Positions 33,365 through 46,620 of a stretch of DNA of 64,000 nt are shown here, in pieces. The DNA is taken from positions 24,980,720 through 25,044,719 of the forward strand of contig OY720346.1 of assembly GCA_963082975.1 (NCBI GenBank), written 5' to 3'. Position numbers and translations under genes: made by a program. Source of the stretch: Labia minor (lineage: Eukaryota; Arthropoda; Insecta; Dermaptera; Spongiphoridae). Position 1 is the first letter of the stretch. Each line of letters opens with the position of its first letter. The notes beneath the pieces are model-generated. The model saw only the letters and a program-made list of their open reading frames with translations. It searched no databases and was not told the DNA's origin.

Positions 33365-35929
33365 TTACACTTTCCGATAAAATTATTATTATTTTTAATC
33401 TATTAAATCAATAAGAAATATTTTCGTAACTTCGTTGAATTTTAATTGGTTAAAAATCGTACAGTTTAATTTTTATATATAATTAAACTATTTTTTTTTA
33501 AACCTCGAACAGTTATACAATATTGTATTATTTATATAGAAATGTTTTTTTGAACTTAATCATTTTTCCTAAGTAACCCAATTAAGCTTAATGATAGGAA
33601 ATTGGGTTGTAAATGCCTTGACCGTGACTATTTCAACAAGTGTGAATTGCCATAAAATTATTAATAGGTGTATACAGGTTGAAAATAATTAGATAAATAA
33701 TAATTTTACTGTCATAGAATTATTTTCATCAAATTTATTAAATACATATAATAATATAATTGAAAATCATTGTTTTAAATTTCATATATATATATATATT
33801 TTTGAAAACATATCGTTTATTATGATAATGACAATAAAAATAATTTTATAAAAATTATGAAGAGATGTATTTTATTTATATTGTAGAATAATTAGAATAA
33901 TTATACCAGACATTACAATGGATTCGTAGAATGAAAAGCTTAATGGAGCATTAATGGATGGTTTTTGGGGAGAAATAATATGGAAAGTGATTAGGGTAAA
34001 TAAAAAACGAGTTTCAGCAAATCGTATGTTCTAAAAAGGCTTGGAAGGTTCTTAAGGTTAGATTTCTATATATGATAAAATCCTCGATTATGGAATATCG
34101 GATTAGGGCAATTTGGTATATACATCCTATTCATGAAATTTATGTTTAATTTAATTTAATTATTTAATGTTTTAAGTCCAGTTGATATAATTAATATATT
34201 TTTTAATTTATTGGATCGAGATTCTTTAATTTGTATCACCTTTTAACTATACAGTTTCTATAAATAGGTATATTAACTTAAAGATGAATCCTTTGTGTTT
34301 CTATAAGTAGATATATTTTAAAAGAAATCAATCTATAATACTATAAAAGTATTAAATAAATATATTTAATATAATTTTAATAAATTAAAATATTAGTTGA
34401 ATTTTTTTAAAGTTTAATTAAATCATTTATTTTATGAATATAAATATAGTTTAAAAAGCAATTAAATAAAATTAATAATAATTGTATATAATAATCGTAA
34501 ATTATATATCAATGAAATAAAAAAATAAATATAATTATTTGTTTAAACATTAAATTGAAACACTTCAAATGCAAAGAAAATTATTTATTATTTAAAACAT
34601 TTATGTTTTTTTATTATATCAGAGAATATTTATTTATTTTTGTTGAATATAACATTTTACTATCATTGAATAGATTCTTCAAAAAACCCTTATCACTGTT
34701 ATAAAAACTTTCTATAAAGGTTTGGATCATCAAAAAGCGCCAAAACTTTCGAGGAAATTCCTTCTCAATCTCTCTTCTTATCTCCTAGTTATTATATATT
34801 AAGCCATTCGATTACAGTACATTTAGTAGGTCTCCAATACAAACAAATGAGTCGAGTTTGAGTCATATATCCTCGATTGCATCATTAAAAATGTGCTTGG
34901 ATCGCTCTTTTTCTCTTTCATTCTATTAAATTATATGATACCTAGGAATTTATTATATGTTACTTATTCAAGGAAGATATTTAAAGCAAGACAGTTTTGT
35001 TTTAAAAACAAGTTTAGTTTTGAAACTTTTTCAACAAAAAAAATTAATATTCCTACTCACTTCATTTTAGAAATTTTGCTACGATTCTAATATCAATTCG
35101 CATCAAATTTTATATAAATTTCTTCTAATATCTTTATATTATATATAATAAATCAAAGAATATAAAATTGGCTGCATATCTTTTAGGCGTCTGTGGAAAC
35201 TATAAATGCAATATATCATTAAATTTATTGTAATATTATATCAACTTTTACATTTATTTTTTAAATTATGATTATTTTGTCACTATCAAAGGATAAAATA
35301 AAGTAAAATTAAAATACATTAATAAAATTAAAACTTTGATATACTGATATTAGAAATTCAACTTATATCGAATGGGTATTATACCATTTATAATTTAATG
35401 GCTAAAACTTAATCCCATTATATATAAAATATTATAATTTTACATATACCTTTATATATATATATACTACTAGTATATATAAAGAGAGAGAGAGAGAGAG
35501 AAAGAGACATAAAATTGACCCAATAATACCCAAAAATTAATTTCATGATATTTAAAATCAATTATTTTTATTTAATATGTATTTAATTATAATATTATTA
35601 CTAATTTAATCATATCAATAATATTTTACTATATCTGTAAGAATCTGATATCGGGTATTTTTTAATCTACTATTCAGTCTACACATTTATATATATTTTG
35701 TTATTTAAAAGTTAAATAATTTTTAACCTTAAAAATTTAACACTTCTTTCTAAATTCTTTATAATGGTTCATTTGTATAAAACAAAAGATATCTTATGTT
35801 AGTCGTTATTCGCTATCTTTACAGACCTTCAAAACGGATTTCAAGCCCATTGACGCATTCTTTCTTTTTTCCCCAGAAAACCACTTATATTTTCGTCTAC
35901 TTGACTTTAACGATTTCAAATATTGCCTG
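33365..35929. other. AT-rich stretch with compound microsatellites
   Basis: It contains (TA)n(AG)n at 35454-35507 and a (TA)n tract at 33786-33800. GC-richer patches at 33580-33650 and 34720-34890 have no coding signal. Confidence 0.4.
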
Positions 35930-36290
35930 GATGACTAATTAAAATTCTTGTGTAACCAATGAGTAATTTGTCATGGACAGGTTAAGAGTGTCTCCGAATA
36001 TGCCTCTGGCCATTGGCCTTTAAGAGGATTTGCCAAGTGTCGGATGAGGACACAAAACGCCCTATAAAGGGATTTTTTTTACTGTATAGGGGTGTTTTGC
36101 AAAGGGCCCAAGGCAGATCAATGGCGGCGGTTCTTTTCCCTTGTGAAGTTAAACTTCCCATTCTACGTTCTTTATCCCTGTCTGGTGCTATTTCAAGTGG
36201 AGTAATGCCGTGCTGGGTAAAATAAGAGTCGACATAAAAAGTGACAGAAACTGGAAAGAGGAAAAAGAACGAAACTTTTATGAATTTGCA
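35930..36290. promoter_or_regulatory. GC-richer island, function unknown
   Basis: Long open frames exist on both strands (plus 36013-36225; minus 35982-36293). Neither has a recognisable domain, and both plausibly result from composition. CCCTATAAAGGG at about 36060-36071 resembles a TATA box. It could be a promoter, UTR exon or enhancer of an unidentified gene. Confidence 0.25.
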
Positions 36291-36610
36291 CAAGATAAAT
36301 GAAAAATAGAATGATCCTGACTAACACTTCATGTTTCATTCATATTTTCATTTTTAATAAGCTGACACATATGTTTCTATTTAATTCTTATATATTTTTT
36401 TATTTATTTATATTATAACGTACTAAATGAAAACATTAAATATTATAGTTCATGTTTAACTTTTCATTTATAGAATATGTTTATTTATGGAATAATAAAA
36501 TTCAACATTAAAGATTATATTGTGTTTCTATTTAAAATTTTCTTCAAACAACTGTCACTCCTTAGAACGATACCGGTATACCGGTGACAGAAACCGGGAA
36601 GAGGAAAAAA
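36239..36610. repeat. direct repeat of ~28 bp plus 14-bp palindrome
   Basis: GTGACAGAAACTGGAAAGAG at about 36239 recurs as GTGACAGAAACCGGGAAGAG at about 36583. Immediately before the second copy lies the perfect palindrome ACCGGTATACCGGT (36572-36585). Confidence 0.6.
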
Positions 36611-38402
36611 AAATACAAATTATTCCATAAATCCATAATTACAACAACTTAAATTCTGTTCACTTTGTCTTGTATTAATTTTACATTTGAGTAATTATTG
36701 AGGACATTATTATTATAATGGGCAAATAATAATTTAAAAATCAAAATCTATATTTCAACGTAAAGACATAACGGTCCCTGTAGAAATTAAAATTTATTTT
36801 TATGAATTGTGATTAATGCTTGTTTAAGTAAGACATAAATTAAAAACAATGCAATAATTATTAAATTTAAACTCCTCAGGGTTAGATAGATAAATGCCGT
36901 AGATAGAAAATAAAATGACATTTCTTAAATCGATTTATAAATAATATTAATATTTTTTGTTGAGGATTTGTTTGATTTTATATTAGAAAAAAAATATTTA
37001 TACGCATATATGATTTTATTGAAAAAGAATGAATATATAAATATAAATTTGTTTATACTAATATGAAATTAGATTTTAACTTTCATACATGATTGAATTT
37101 TTTAATCATATGCAATTAATATAATATTCTATTCTGTTTATGTGAATAAAAAGTTTATATTAATTCTCTTTTTTTGAGATTCATTACTTATAACATTTAT
37201 TTATTTAATAATCATGTGCCAGAATTTGAATTGAATCTCTAACGTTTTTTTTCCTTCATTTTCGAAATGAATAAATTTATTTATTCCTCTCTTTTCATTC
37301 AATCTCTTATTTTGAAAGATTAATTTGGATCAAAACAAACTCAATTCTTTTTCTTTCTGTTGACATCTAAATTGACTTTTTTCACGATGTGCTTTTCATA
37401 TTTTTTTACTTTATGAGATATAAAATAAAATCGAGATAATATTTTCTTTGCCCTGGAACTGTGTGTAGAAATTTTTATCTTGATTTACTCTTTTACGTTG
37501 ACGGATGATAATATTTCATGTCTTCTTTTCAGTCCAAAACAAATGTTTGAGAATGCGGTTCGTAATTGGATGTGTTTAAAAACAACAAACCAAGAGCCAT
37601 TTTAATTGCAACGATTTTTTTATTTTTCAGAATGGGATTATTTACATTTAAAAAATTAAATATTTGTGATTTTATTAATATTAACGGATTATATTGATCA
37701 TATGATATAACGAATTATATTGATTTCAATGGAAACAAAATATGAGGAAATTTAGAGAAAATAGCTCAAAACTTCAAAACTGACTTATTGTTAGTATTTT
37801 AAGATATAAAAGATATTGATTTTTTATTTAATTAATTGTCAAAAAATATAAGAAGTTTTTTTTTAAAGAATTTTTACGATTAAATCTTTAAAAATCCAAA
37901 AAAATAAACTAGTAATTTAATTTCATAATAATATATATTTAAATTTAATTCATTTTAATATTAAAAGAAACTGTTATATATATATATATAAGAATAATAA
38001 AATAATAAATTTAAAATAAAAATTAAAATTTATTTATTAAAATAAAAATTTAAAATTTTTTTAAAAATTAGATTAATCTGACCTTATTTAAATTTTAATT
38101 TCATATTGCTATAGGATTGATAATCTATCTTAAATATTTATATTTCATAATTGTAAATTTTAATCAAAATAAATATTGCACTAGATTTTTCAATCTTTAA
38201 TAATAAAAAAAAAATATTTAAATTGATTTAGATACAAAATAAAAATGGTTAGTTTTTTGGTCATTTCTATCAAAATCTCTAAAAATTATTATTATTATAT
38301 ATTTACTATATGTATACATAAAATATTCTAGTGTAGGCAGATGTCAAACATGTTTGGTCATAAGATGGGGAGTGAGAAAAAATTGTGCGTCTGAGTTTTA
38401 TC
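36611..38402. other. AT-rich stretch, nothing firmly identified
   Basis: No supported feature. A (TA)n tract lies near 37974-37990. Confidence 0.45.
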
Positions 38403-38609
38403 TCATGGGTCGTTTAAAGAGGTTTCCTCCTCACGCAAACGGATCATTTGATAAACAGGAGCCCCCTCCCCTTCAATGATAATAGCATCGACGACAACAT
38501 AGCACTCCCTCTCAGGGAGCCGTACGGTTTTAACAAAAAATTGCCTCTTTCGAATAATTTTCATAAGAAAAAAAATATTAAAAGAGGCACTAAAATGTTG
38601 CCTTTCCAT
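38403..38609 (-). other. open frame in a GC-richer island, coding status uncertain
   Basis: The minus strand is open for 68 codons. Its second half, KTVRLPERECYVVVDAIII followed by EGEGAPVYQMIRLREEE, has a plausible protein-like composition, and a donor-like GC|GTGAGG lies inside it near 38434. The first half is AT-derived. I recognise no family and no matching acceptor. It may be an exon or simply an enhancer-type island. Confidence 0.2.
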
Positions 38610-39979
38610 GTTTGTAGATGAATTATCCTTTTATGTTGTTGATAATGTCAATTCATTGAAAATTGTTGCCCTCTGGAGACCATAATTTATAACAACTCAC
38701 GCATATACTACCATCCATTCCTCATTTATAAAACCGCTTATTTTTTTTCTCATTATCGATCAAAAATTATTAGTTCGGATTTAAAAAAAAAATTAAAAAA
38801 ATTTTATTGCTATATATTTCAATCATTAATAACATTTCATTTATATGTAATAACCAATATATTTAAATATATATATTTTCCTCTTAGTTGTTGTATATCT
38901 ATAATAATCAAATTTCTGTATAAACATAGGGCATTATAAAACATATATTCTTTGTAAATATATATTATTAAATCCTAGACTTGTGTACTTTCTAATACAA
39001 AGAAAATGATACTATCTTTAAATGTTTTTTAATTCATTTTTAATTTTACTAAAAAGAAAACTTTTATTTAATTACAAATGTGTATATTTTTAAGATTATT
39101 TTACTAAAGTTGCTTATATAACTGGTTTATTTATTTATTTATGAATGTTAACATCTTGTATTTTATTGACAGATCCTATAATTGATTCGAAGACTCTCGT
39201 GAAACCATTACAGCCCCCAAAATTTTTGTGTAATTCTTTTTAATTATCATATATCACATAACACGTAAATTATTATTTTATCCTTTCATTTGAAATGCAC
39301 TAATTATTTATTGCCATTGATTTACTATTGGCAAATTTAGTTATTATTTTAAAAATAAAAATAAACAATTTTGTCTATTTTTAGGCATATATAAAAATAG
39401 AAAAAAAAAATTATAATTGATTGACTGATATTTAAATCTCTTATTCCTCATATAAATATGAAGCTAATATTTGACATATACTCGTATATATAATATAGGA
39501 ATGAATACGCTTTAAAAAGTTAAAAACAAATCATTTTTTGAACTAATCTTCTCAAATCAAAATGATCAAAGAAAACATGAAAAACAAAAATCTTTTTCTA
39601 CTTTTCTCAAAAAAAAATATTTTTCTAATCCCTCAATTTTAATGTGTTCTCTCAATAAATATTATTATTTAATATAACTATATCCTACAAATGTAATTTA
39701 ATAAAATTCCGAAATAATTTAAAAATTTTTTTTTTTTAAATTTTATTTAAAAAGTTAATTCAAATAAAATTAGAATAGGTTATTAACACAATAGTATTTA
39801 TAATAAGAAATAGTATATTGAAGGGTTGATAAAAATTAATATATGTCACTTATATACTCGTACTTATCTAAATATATACACTTAATTGTGAAAATTTAAA
39901 TTTAATTAATATAATTTTATAAAATGTATTTATTAAAAGATAAATTAAAATCAATTTTCACAATATATATATAAATAAA
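38610..39979. other. AT-rich stretch, nothing firmly identified
   Basis: No supported feature. Confidence 0.45.
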
Positions 39980-40202
39980 AAACCTCTGACTTTTGTACGT
40001 CCTACGCAAGGACAACGCCTATCAAGCCGGTTATATCAATGGGGTGTCCTATGATCAGTAGAACGGGTCCTCTCAACCATTACCTTGATTTTCTTGATCG
40101 GAGGCGCTATCAAGTAGCTTTTCCCCAATGTTGTTCCCGGAGGCTGGGTTGACTCTGCCCCATAGACCCCAGCTAGGGAAATTCCCTTGCCAGGCCCGGG
40201 AC

Positions 40203-40205
<3 letters not shown>
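39980..40205 (-). repeat. SINE- or LINE-3'-end-like repeat E, longer copy
   Basis: The reverse strand starts near AAGTCCCGGGCCTGGCAAGG, runs through a GC-rich body and ends GTACAAAAGTCAGAGGTTTT before AT-rich sequence. The start and end words recur at 48213-48270. A retroposon 3' end followed by an A-rich tail is the simplest reading. No reverse transcriptase motif or clear tRNA-like promoter is seen. Confidence 0.45.

Positions 40206-40236
<31 letters not shown>
40206..40236. repeat. (AT)n microsatellite
   Basis: About 15 AT units follow directly after repeat E. Confidence 0.9.
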
Positions 40237-40241
<5 letters not shown>

Positions 40242-40379
40242 TAAAGTTTAATTAGTTCTAAAATACGATTAGAACTACTCAGATATCATCCAGAATCTCT
40301 TTTACCGAATGTAATCCTAAACCAAGAATTAATCTATGATTCTTTTCATTAGCTGGTGAAACCTTTCTCAGGCAAATAC

Positions 40380-40660
40380 TTTGGTCTTCCAAGTGTTTCG
40401 TGATTTTTTTTTCGTGGAAAAAGGTCATCTCGATAGAAAGACCTGCTCCCATGCAAACACACATGCAGGGGTGGGGCGGGGTGTATGTGGGGAAGTGGTT
40501 CCATCCATCACTGATCGTCCAGGAGGAACGTCATGGATGGATACAGCAGCCCCCCACGGAGACAAGTCAGGAAATTTATTTGTATTTTATAAAAGCAACA
40601 TATGCACAAGCGATAGAGGGTCTTTTGCTAAATATATAAGCGCCAACTTAACTTGACAAC
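40380..40660. promoter_or_regulatory. GC-richer island, function unknown
   Basis: It is G-rich near 40468-40500 (GGGGTGGGGCGGGGTG). Three overlapping open frames in different registers lack domains. It could be a promoter or UTR; there is no firm assignment. Confidence 0.2.
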
Positions 40661-43497
40661 TTTTATAAAAATCGAAAGGAAAAATATTTCATATCCGTCA
40701 CGACAGGTTTCCTATTTCTCCCCTCGAGCTGTTTATTTTGAACTTTTCAAAAAGTCAACCAACAAATTGATATTTTTATACTCTTTCTTAAAAAAATTCT
40801 CTCTTTCTTTCTTGTCTTTCTTTCTCGACATAATTATTCTAAGGGTTTCCAAATCGTTAGTTTCACTACAATTTTTAGATTAAGTTTGTAAGTACTTCTT
40901 AATCTTAACCAAGTAAATTTGTCATTTGAATTAGTTGTAAATTATAAAGATTAGCCATACTGAGAATGACATGCAGGTGTTAAATATGGTACATTAAAAA
41001 TTTGTTAAGTAAGGCGAGTTTTGTTTTGTTTTTTTTGCATTTAAAAATAATATTTTGCATTTAAAAATAATATTTTTACGTCAATCTTGTTACTAAAATT
41101 CATTTTTAAATTAAGACGTTTGTTATTCTATAATTATTGATTATTTAAAATATTTTTTTAGTTTTTTAGTTCTTATCTTTATTAAATGTAAAGTTTACAA
41201 TTTTTAAGTACGTGCAAACGAGCGGATAAAAATTAATGGAAATGCAATCTCTACTAAAACTGACTGAAGATCGATTGTCGAACTATCGGTCTATATTATA
41301 AAAATAAATTTAACATATTTATGATAATAAAACATTGACATTAAGACTAAAATACAATTTTTAAGTTTTACTATATTGTAATTTTAAAATATAACAATTT
41401 TACAATATTCTTTAAATATAGAAATGTACTGATCAGAAGACACTTCATCAAAATAAATATTAAAAGAAGTCATTAACGCTTATTGAATAATATAAATATT
41501 GTAATCAACTAAATAAAAATAAAAATTTAAAAGCAAGCATGGAGAACAACTTTTATTGCTACAAGGTGATCTAAAAATTTAATAATTGATTAATTTACTC
41601 ACATTATGGATGTAAAACAATTCTAATAAAATATGTTATTTTTTAATAAAGAAAAACAACTTAAATATAAGTTTCCAACCGCAAAAATCTCAAATAATCA
41701 TCAAATAGAACAAATCCGGAGTGTCTCTATTCGACTATCTCGCAATTTGAATTGAATTAAAGAACATATATTATATCGAAATTAAATTTAATTAATTAAA
41801 TTATAAATTAAAATTAATAAATAATATTTATTAAACCAGTGGGTGTTTGGCTCTTTGTTGCTGGCACCATATCACGTGCTGGTGCGTGATTTGAAGTGTT
41901 AAAAAATTAATTTCGATACTTTCAGCTATCAAAAATATATACACACACAGAGAAAGACATTTTTCTCAACCTTTGTGAAAATGACTCAGGAACCTTCAAA
42001 ACATATAAAAACATCAAAATCTCGACATCGAAAATTTTCGTGATCGCAATACTATCTCTGGCGAAGATACTAAAAATGTAACTTTATATATGTACATTTT
42101 TATTTTCTCATATGATTATATATATAATGGCATTTAATTATTTATTATTGCAAAAAACAAAATTAAAAAATTTTGAGTAATGTACATAATTTTTTTTAAT
42201 TACCATAATAAAATTAAAACAGGAATGATAGAGATACTAGTTTCTATATTAATAATTTTATTTAGTTATATTATAATTTTCAACATGTTAAAGTTTATTT
42301 ATGTTTTTTTATTTTGTTTTAGGTAAGTTCAATCAATCGATTTCGTCCTTGATTATTGAATACTAAGAATTCTAAAAACTATGGTTTGTATTTATAACTC
42401 ACCTAAATGAGATGAGTTACAAAGATTATTAATAAATAATATTAAGTAAATAAATAATATTTGTTTAGACTTTTTACATTATATAAGTGAAATTATAATT
42501 TATTTCAAAAATACTGTTTTTAAAATGAATAATAAAAAAAATATATTTTCAATATCTATTTATAAGTAATATATAAATATGTATAGGACAACTATTTATC
42601 TATTAAATTTTATATTTTAATTATTAATTTGCGATTCACCTATCTGTCTTCTGATAATTTATTTAAAAAAAATTAAATGAACTTTTATTAAATAATGTGT
42701 ATAGAATTTTATCCAATTATTAAATACATAAGATATTCTTATTTAACATTTTATTAAAATTAAAAAGTATTTTAAAAGATCTATTTGTCATTATAATTCT
42801 TCTTCTTCGTCTTCTTCTTATTATTATTATGTCATGTAAGTAGTAGTAATGCAAAAATTGTAGGTAGAAAGTGAACGGGCATTACCACCTTCCATTTAGT
42901 CCATCAAGTAAGCGATAAGCCACTCAACATCCCTTGAAATTTTATTTATATGAAAATTATTTTTTACAACAAAATAATTTTTTTAGTGTCATTGAATTAA
43001 TTGCAAATTTTTTAAAATATATTTCTAACTATAAATGAGACAAACAATTAGATAAAATTTAGAATAGCATTTTCATTAATTGATGGAAGTTTCGTGCAAT
43101 TTGGAAGAGAATGTTTGAATTGCCGAATAATTGATTGAATTAATTTTAAAGTTCAATGAACAAATGGAGAGAATGTAATGGTTTGAAAGGTGAAAAGTCA
43201 TTGGAGCAAAACGATTATCAATATATTTTTTTACCTCTTATTTAAGAACAGGCACGAACATTATAGTTACGGAATAATTCTTTAAAATTATTTATTTCAA
43301 CCTTTGTTTGAAGTACCCCTTAATAAAATATTAATGATGAACATCATCTTCATAAAAAAAAAACAAAAAATAAAAACTCCTCTTAGATAATTTCTTTCGT
43401 TCAATGGAATCATAAGAAATATTAATGATATTTCTTTGATAAATAATATAAAGTAAGGATTGGTCATGGAGAAGGGAGTAAGAGTCGTTCATTTACT

Positions 43498-43549
<52 letters not shown>

Positions 43550-44335
43550 AAATAAAACATTTAGTATGAATTGATTTTCAGTAAATAATTATAATATCAT
43601 AAAAGTAATTAAAATAAAAAAAAAGAAATTCAAATAATTTGTTTGAAGTACTCAATGAATAATTTTACTGTGGAAAAGTTTTTTTCATTTCATTTAATTT
43701 CATGCCACTTTATAAACGATTATATATATGAAATAATTTTAATTAAATTTTTTAGTTATTTTAAATTAAAACGAGCGGATATTTGTTAGTATTTAAATAA
43801 TAACATTAAAGAAAATTTCCCTTATTTTTCCCACTCTCCGAAAATATATTTTTTGAAGCATAATTTTAATTGAAAATTATTAAATGGAGACTTAATTAAA
43901 ATATTTAATCCTTGTTCATATCTAAGTGGGATTCATCTCTTTTGTATTAAGAAAACATGCAGTTTAAAGGAGCTGAATTTGAGTCTCTTTTGGTATAAAT
44001 CGGTGCTTTTGTTCCTGTTGCTTATCTAAGAAAAGGGATTCCTCGACAACTCAATTTTCTTTAAAGCATTTGAATAATTATGATAAAAAATCTCTTTAAA
44101 CGTGAATTTTAATATATAATCGATAGGTTTAGAACAAGATTTTATCACACTTAATATTTATAAAATGTTAATATTTATGATCAATTATTTTCTATTTTTT
44201 TTTTAAATTACTTAATCCTTTCATCTAAATAATATTTAAATAAAATTATAAATAATAAAATAACTTTTTGTAAAGATAAATTTTTAAAATAACTTTTTTG
44301 AATAAAATTTTATTGTGAACTTTTTCGATTTTATA
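40661..44335. other. AT-rich stretch, few signals
   Basis: A 20-bp unit (TTTTGCATTTAAAAATAATA) is tandemly duplicated at 41034-41074. A small island at 41840-41900 contains CACGTG within a GCTGG/GGTGC context. A compound (CT)n(AT)n microsatellite is at 43499-43545. No exon is supported. Confidence 0.4.
43499..43545. repeat. compound (CT)n(AT)n microsatellite
   Basis: About nine CT units are followed by about fourteen AT units. Similar AG/AT compounds occur at 33071-33120, 35454-35507 and 48565-48617. Confidence 0.9.
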
Positions 44336-44567
44336 TTAACACTCTTTAAGCGGGCGCTCTCAGGAACGTAACTTGACCGCGTAGCGGGGTCGAATTTACA
44401 GGGATCGGCCAAGCGGAATCTTTTAAAAATGAAAAATAAGATGTAAAGCATTGATTGTAATTTTGAAAAATTCAACTTTATTTTCTAAAAAAATACAAAC
44501 AAATAATAATGATGCAACTTTTTTATACATGTATATTTGGTTCGACAACTATATCTATACTATATAG

Positions 44568-45117
44568 CAGTGGTTCTCAACCAAGGGTACGCAGGTGTTG
44601 TCCGAGGGGTACAGTTTAGCTTCTGTATATAATGCGAATTTTATTAATTTTTTGTGATAATAATAAATTTTCTAGATTTTTTAATAAGTTTAATAAAACA
44701 TAAAGTAGTATAATTGCTTACCTTTGAGTTTTTCAAGCAAAAATTAGTATGTGGATAGAAAGAGTTAAGAGACATGAATTTGATTGTTTTAAATTCGTTT
44801 GATTCTTACTTGTTGGAAAACAATACTTCAAAAAATTTTAATTTAAAAAAGGAAATTTTAGAACATCTTTCAAATTTGTCAAGCTCTTTCATAGAGTATT
44901 TTCCAAAAAACAAAAACATTGAAAATTATTTTTCACTATTAAACATACATTTATATTTTTTTTTTAATTTCACATAATAAAATTTCAGAAATGAAAAATC
45001 TAGTTATTTTTATTTGAACCTTAATCTTGCATTTAAAAAAAAACTAATAGGAAAAGGGTAATTACAAAAATATGTTAAACTATGGGGTACGCCTGAAAAA
45101 AAGGTTGAGAACCACTG
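44568..45117 (+). mobile_element. 550-bp hAT derivative inside piggyBac
   Basis: The ends CAGTGGTTCTCAACC and (reverse strand) CAGTGGTTCTCAACC are perfect 15-bp inverted repeats, flanked by CTATATAG and CAATATAG (seven of eight identical). Subterminal GGGTACGC and GGGTACAG words occur on both sides. It retains a short piece of transposase reading frame (44774-44977). Confidence 0.9.
44774..44977 (+). pseudogene. hAT transposase fragment (ZBED5-like middle region)
   Basis: The 67-residue frame reads NLKKEILEHLSNLSSSFIEY then FPKNKNIENYF. This resembles the segment of ZBED-type hAT proteins where a helix with EHL and an aromatic-Phe-Pro box precede the insertion domain. The dimerisation domain and catalytic residues are missing. 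It is in the same orientation as the enclosing element. Assignment rests on motif likeness plus location within clear hAT ends. Confidence 0.5.
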
Positions 45118-45184
45118 CAATATAGTATAAGAAAACTATACAAATATTTATTTATAAACTAATTGAACATGTAAAAATGTTTTA

Positions 45185-45500
45185 TTGTCGATGTCATGGC
45201 GTAACTCCATCCACTAATATTGGTCCAAAGTATGATATTTAAAGAAACAGTCTCCCTTATGAAGAGGCACTGAGCAAAACTGACATAAAACAAGTTAAAC
45301 TTTTTTTTTATGGGCAGCACAAACGCGACAAGTTTCTCTAGTTTTAGTTTAATGCCACCTGTAATAATTTTGCCCAGTTTGTGTTTTATAGGATCTTTTA
45401 ATAGTCTTTCTGGATGATCGCTTTTTCTAATGTTCCCGATATATTTGGTGCATTATCTGCTTGTTGAGGTACTGGGTCATTTATCCATTCTTTTCCTACA
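45185..45500 (-). pseudogene. piggyBac transposase C-terminus with cysteine-rich domain
   Basis: On the minus strand ETCRVCAAHKKK is followed, after one stop, by CQFCSVPLHKGDCFFKYHT. The spacing of Cys and His residues is the RING-like zinc-binding tail of piggyBac transposases, which binds the element ends. Upstream, ERLLKDPIKHKLGK lies where the region before the domain is expected, in a shifted frame. The DDD catalytic core is absent. A premature stop and frameshifts make it a pseudogene. Confidence 0.8.
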
Positions 45501-45796
45501 CTATGTAAAAATACTTTGTATTTTTTCTTAGAAGATTTAATGTTTTGAAAACTCTAATAATAACATTTCATTATTTAAAAAAATTAAAAACTAAGAATTG
45601 AAAAAGGCGTATAAATAAATAAATAAACAACACAATTTACTGAGAGGTTTTAAGTATTTAAAAAAGTCTTAATTTAAAAAATTTTAAGTATGCAACAAGG
45701 TGTATAGTCTTATCTTATATACCAGAGGTTCCAAAACTTTTTCGGTATACGACTCCCATAATACATCAGATTTTTTTCGTGGCTCCCTTAATTAGG

Positions 45797-46620
45797 GTGA
45801 CCATATTTCGAAGACACCAAACCGAGACAAACGGTTTTCCTTTTTTTTTACCGACCGACGATAGTAAGGGAGGTATTGTTTTCACACCAAATTTCACATG
45901 TGGAGATTTTTACATATCTCCACGAATCATGCATTTTCTTAACAGAAAAAAGTATTTTTAGCATGATGTCTGTCCGTCTGTCCGTATAGATGTGTACAGC
46001 CCGAACGGCTCAACCGATTTTGATGAAATTTGGTATATTTACTTAATGCATCAGTGGGATGAATTGATCAACTTTTGGTGCAATTCCGGAAACCGGAAGT
46101 AATAGTATTAGCGATCTACGATAGGGAGGGAAGGGTTATTTTCACACCAAATTTCACATGAGGAGATTTTTTTATATATCACCACGAATCATGCACTTTG
46201 TATTGGTTTTATCCTCGAGAAAAATCATATTTATTAGTTTTTTCTTGATTTAAAATTATATGACGTCATCCAGCCATTCATGACGTCACAGCCTGGTCTT
46301 ACATATATATTATAAATAAAATAAAATTAAAAATATTTATGTTATATCCATATCTGTTTATTATTAAATTAATAGTTATATTAAAATTATTTGAAATTGT
46401 TTCTGTAGCTGGAAATTTATTTACTTCAAACCGTCGGTCAGTTCGGACCTGGCCACAGGTCAACTTATTTAGAACCAAATTGAAAAAAATTTTTAAAAAA
46501 AGTACGAAATGTTCAGAAGATTCGGTCCAAAAGCTTTTTTTTAAAAAAAGACAAATTGGAAAAATTTTAAAAATAATCGAAAATGTTCAAAAGTTTCCCC
46601 ACAAAATCATCTTACCTTTT
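45797..46620. mobile_element. truncated MITE related to 32505-32678, split by a Helentron-like copy
   Basis: AGGGTGACCATATTTCGAAG, ACACCAAACC and GACAAACGGT reproduce the reversed sequence of the 174-bp MITE at 32505. After the insertion at 45846-46464 it resumes with AGAACCAAATTGAAAAAA and TACGAAATGTTC. Its far terminal repeat is missing, so the right boundary is approximate. Confidence 0.65.
45846..46464 (+). mobile_element. Helentron-like element, copy 3
   Basis: It starts TACCGACCGACGATAG, ends GGCCACAGGTCAAC and includes ACCGTCGGTCAGT near the right end. The paired TGACGTCA octamers are at 46261-46268 and 46281-46288. It is inserted in a T-rich part of the MITE (T-run on the left, TTATTTAG on the right). 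The frames at 45779-45961 and 46339-46626 that overlap it are accidental. Confidence 0.85.

Noticed and set aside
35982-36293. Two long opposed frames
   Set aside because: Mutually overlapping, no family motif; retained only as a GC island.
40381-40883. Three overlapping plus-strand frames
   Set aside because: Different registers over the same bases and no domain signal.
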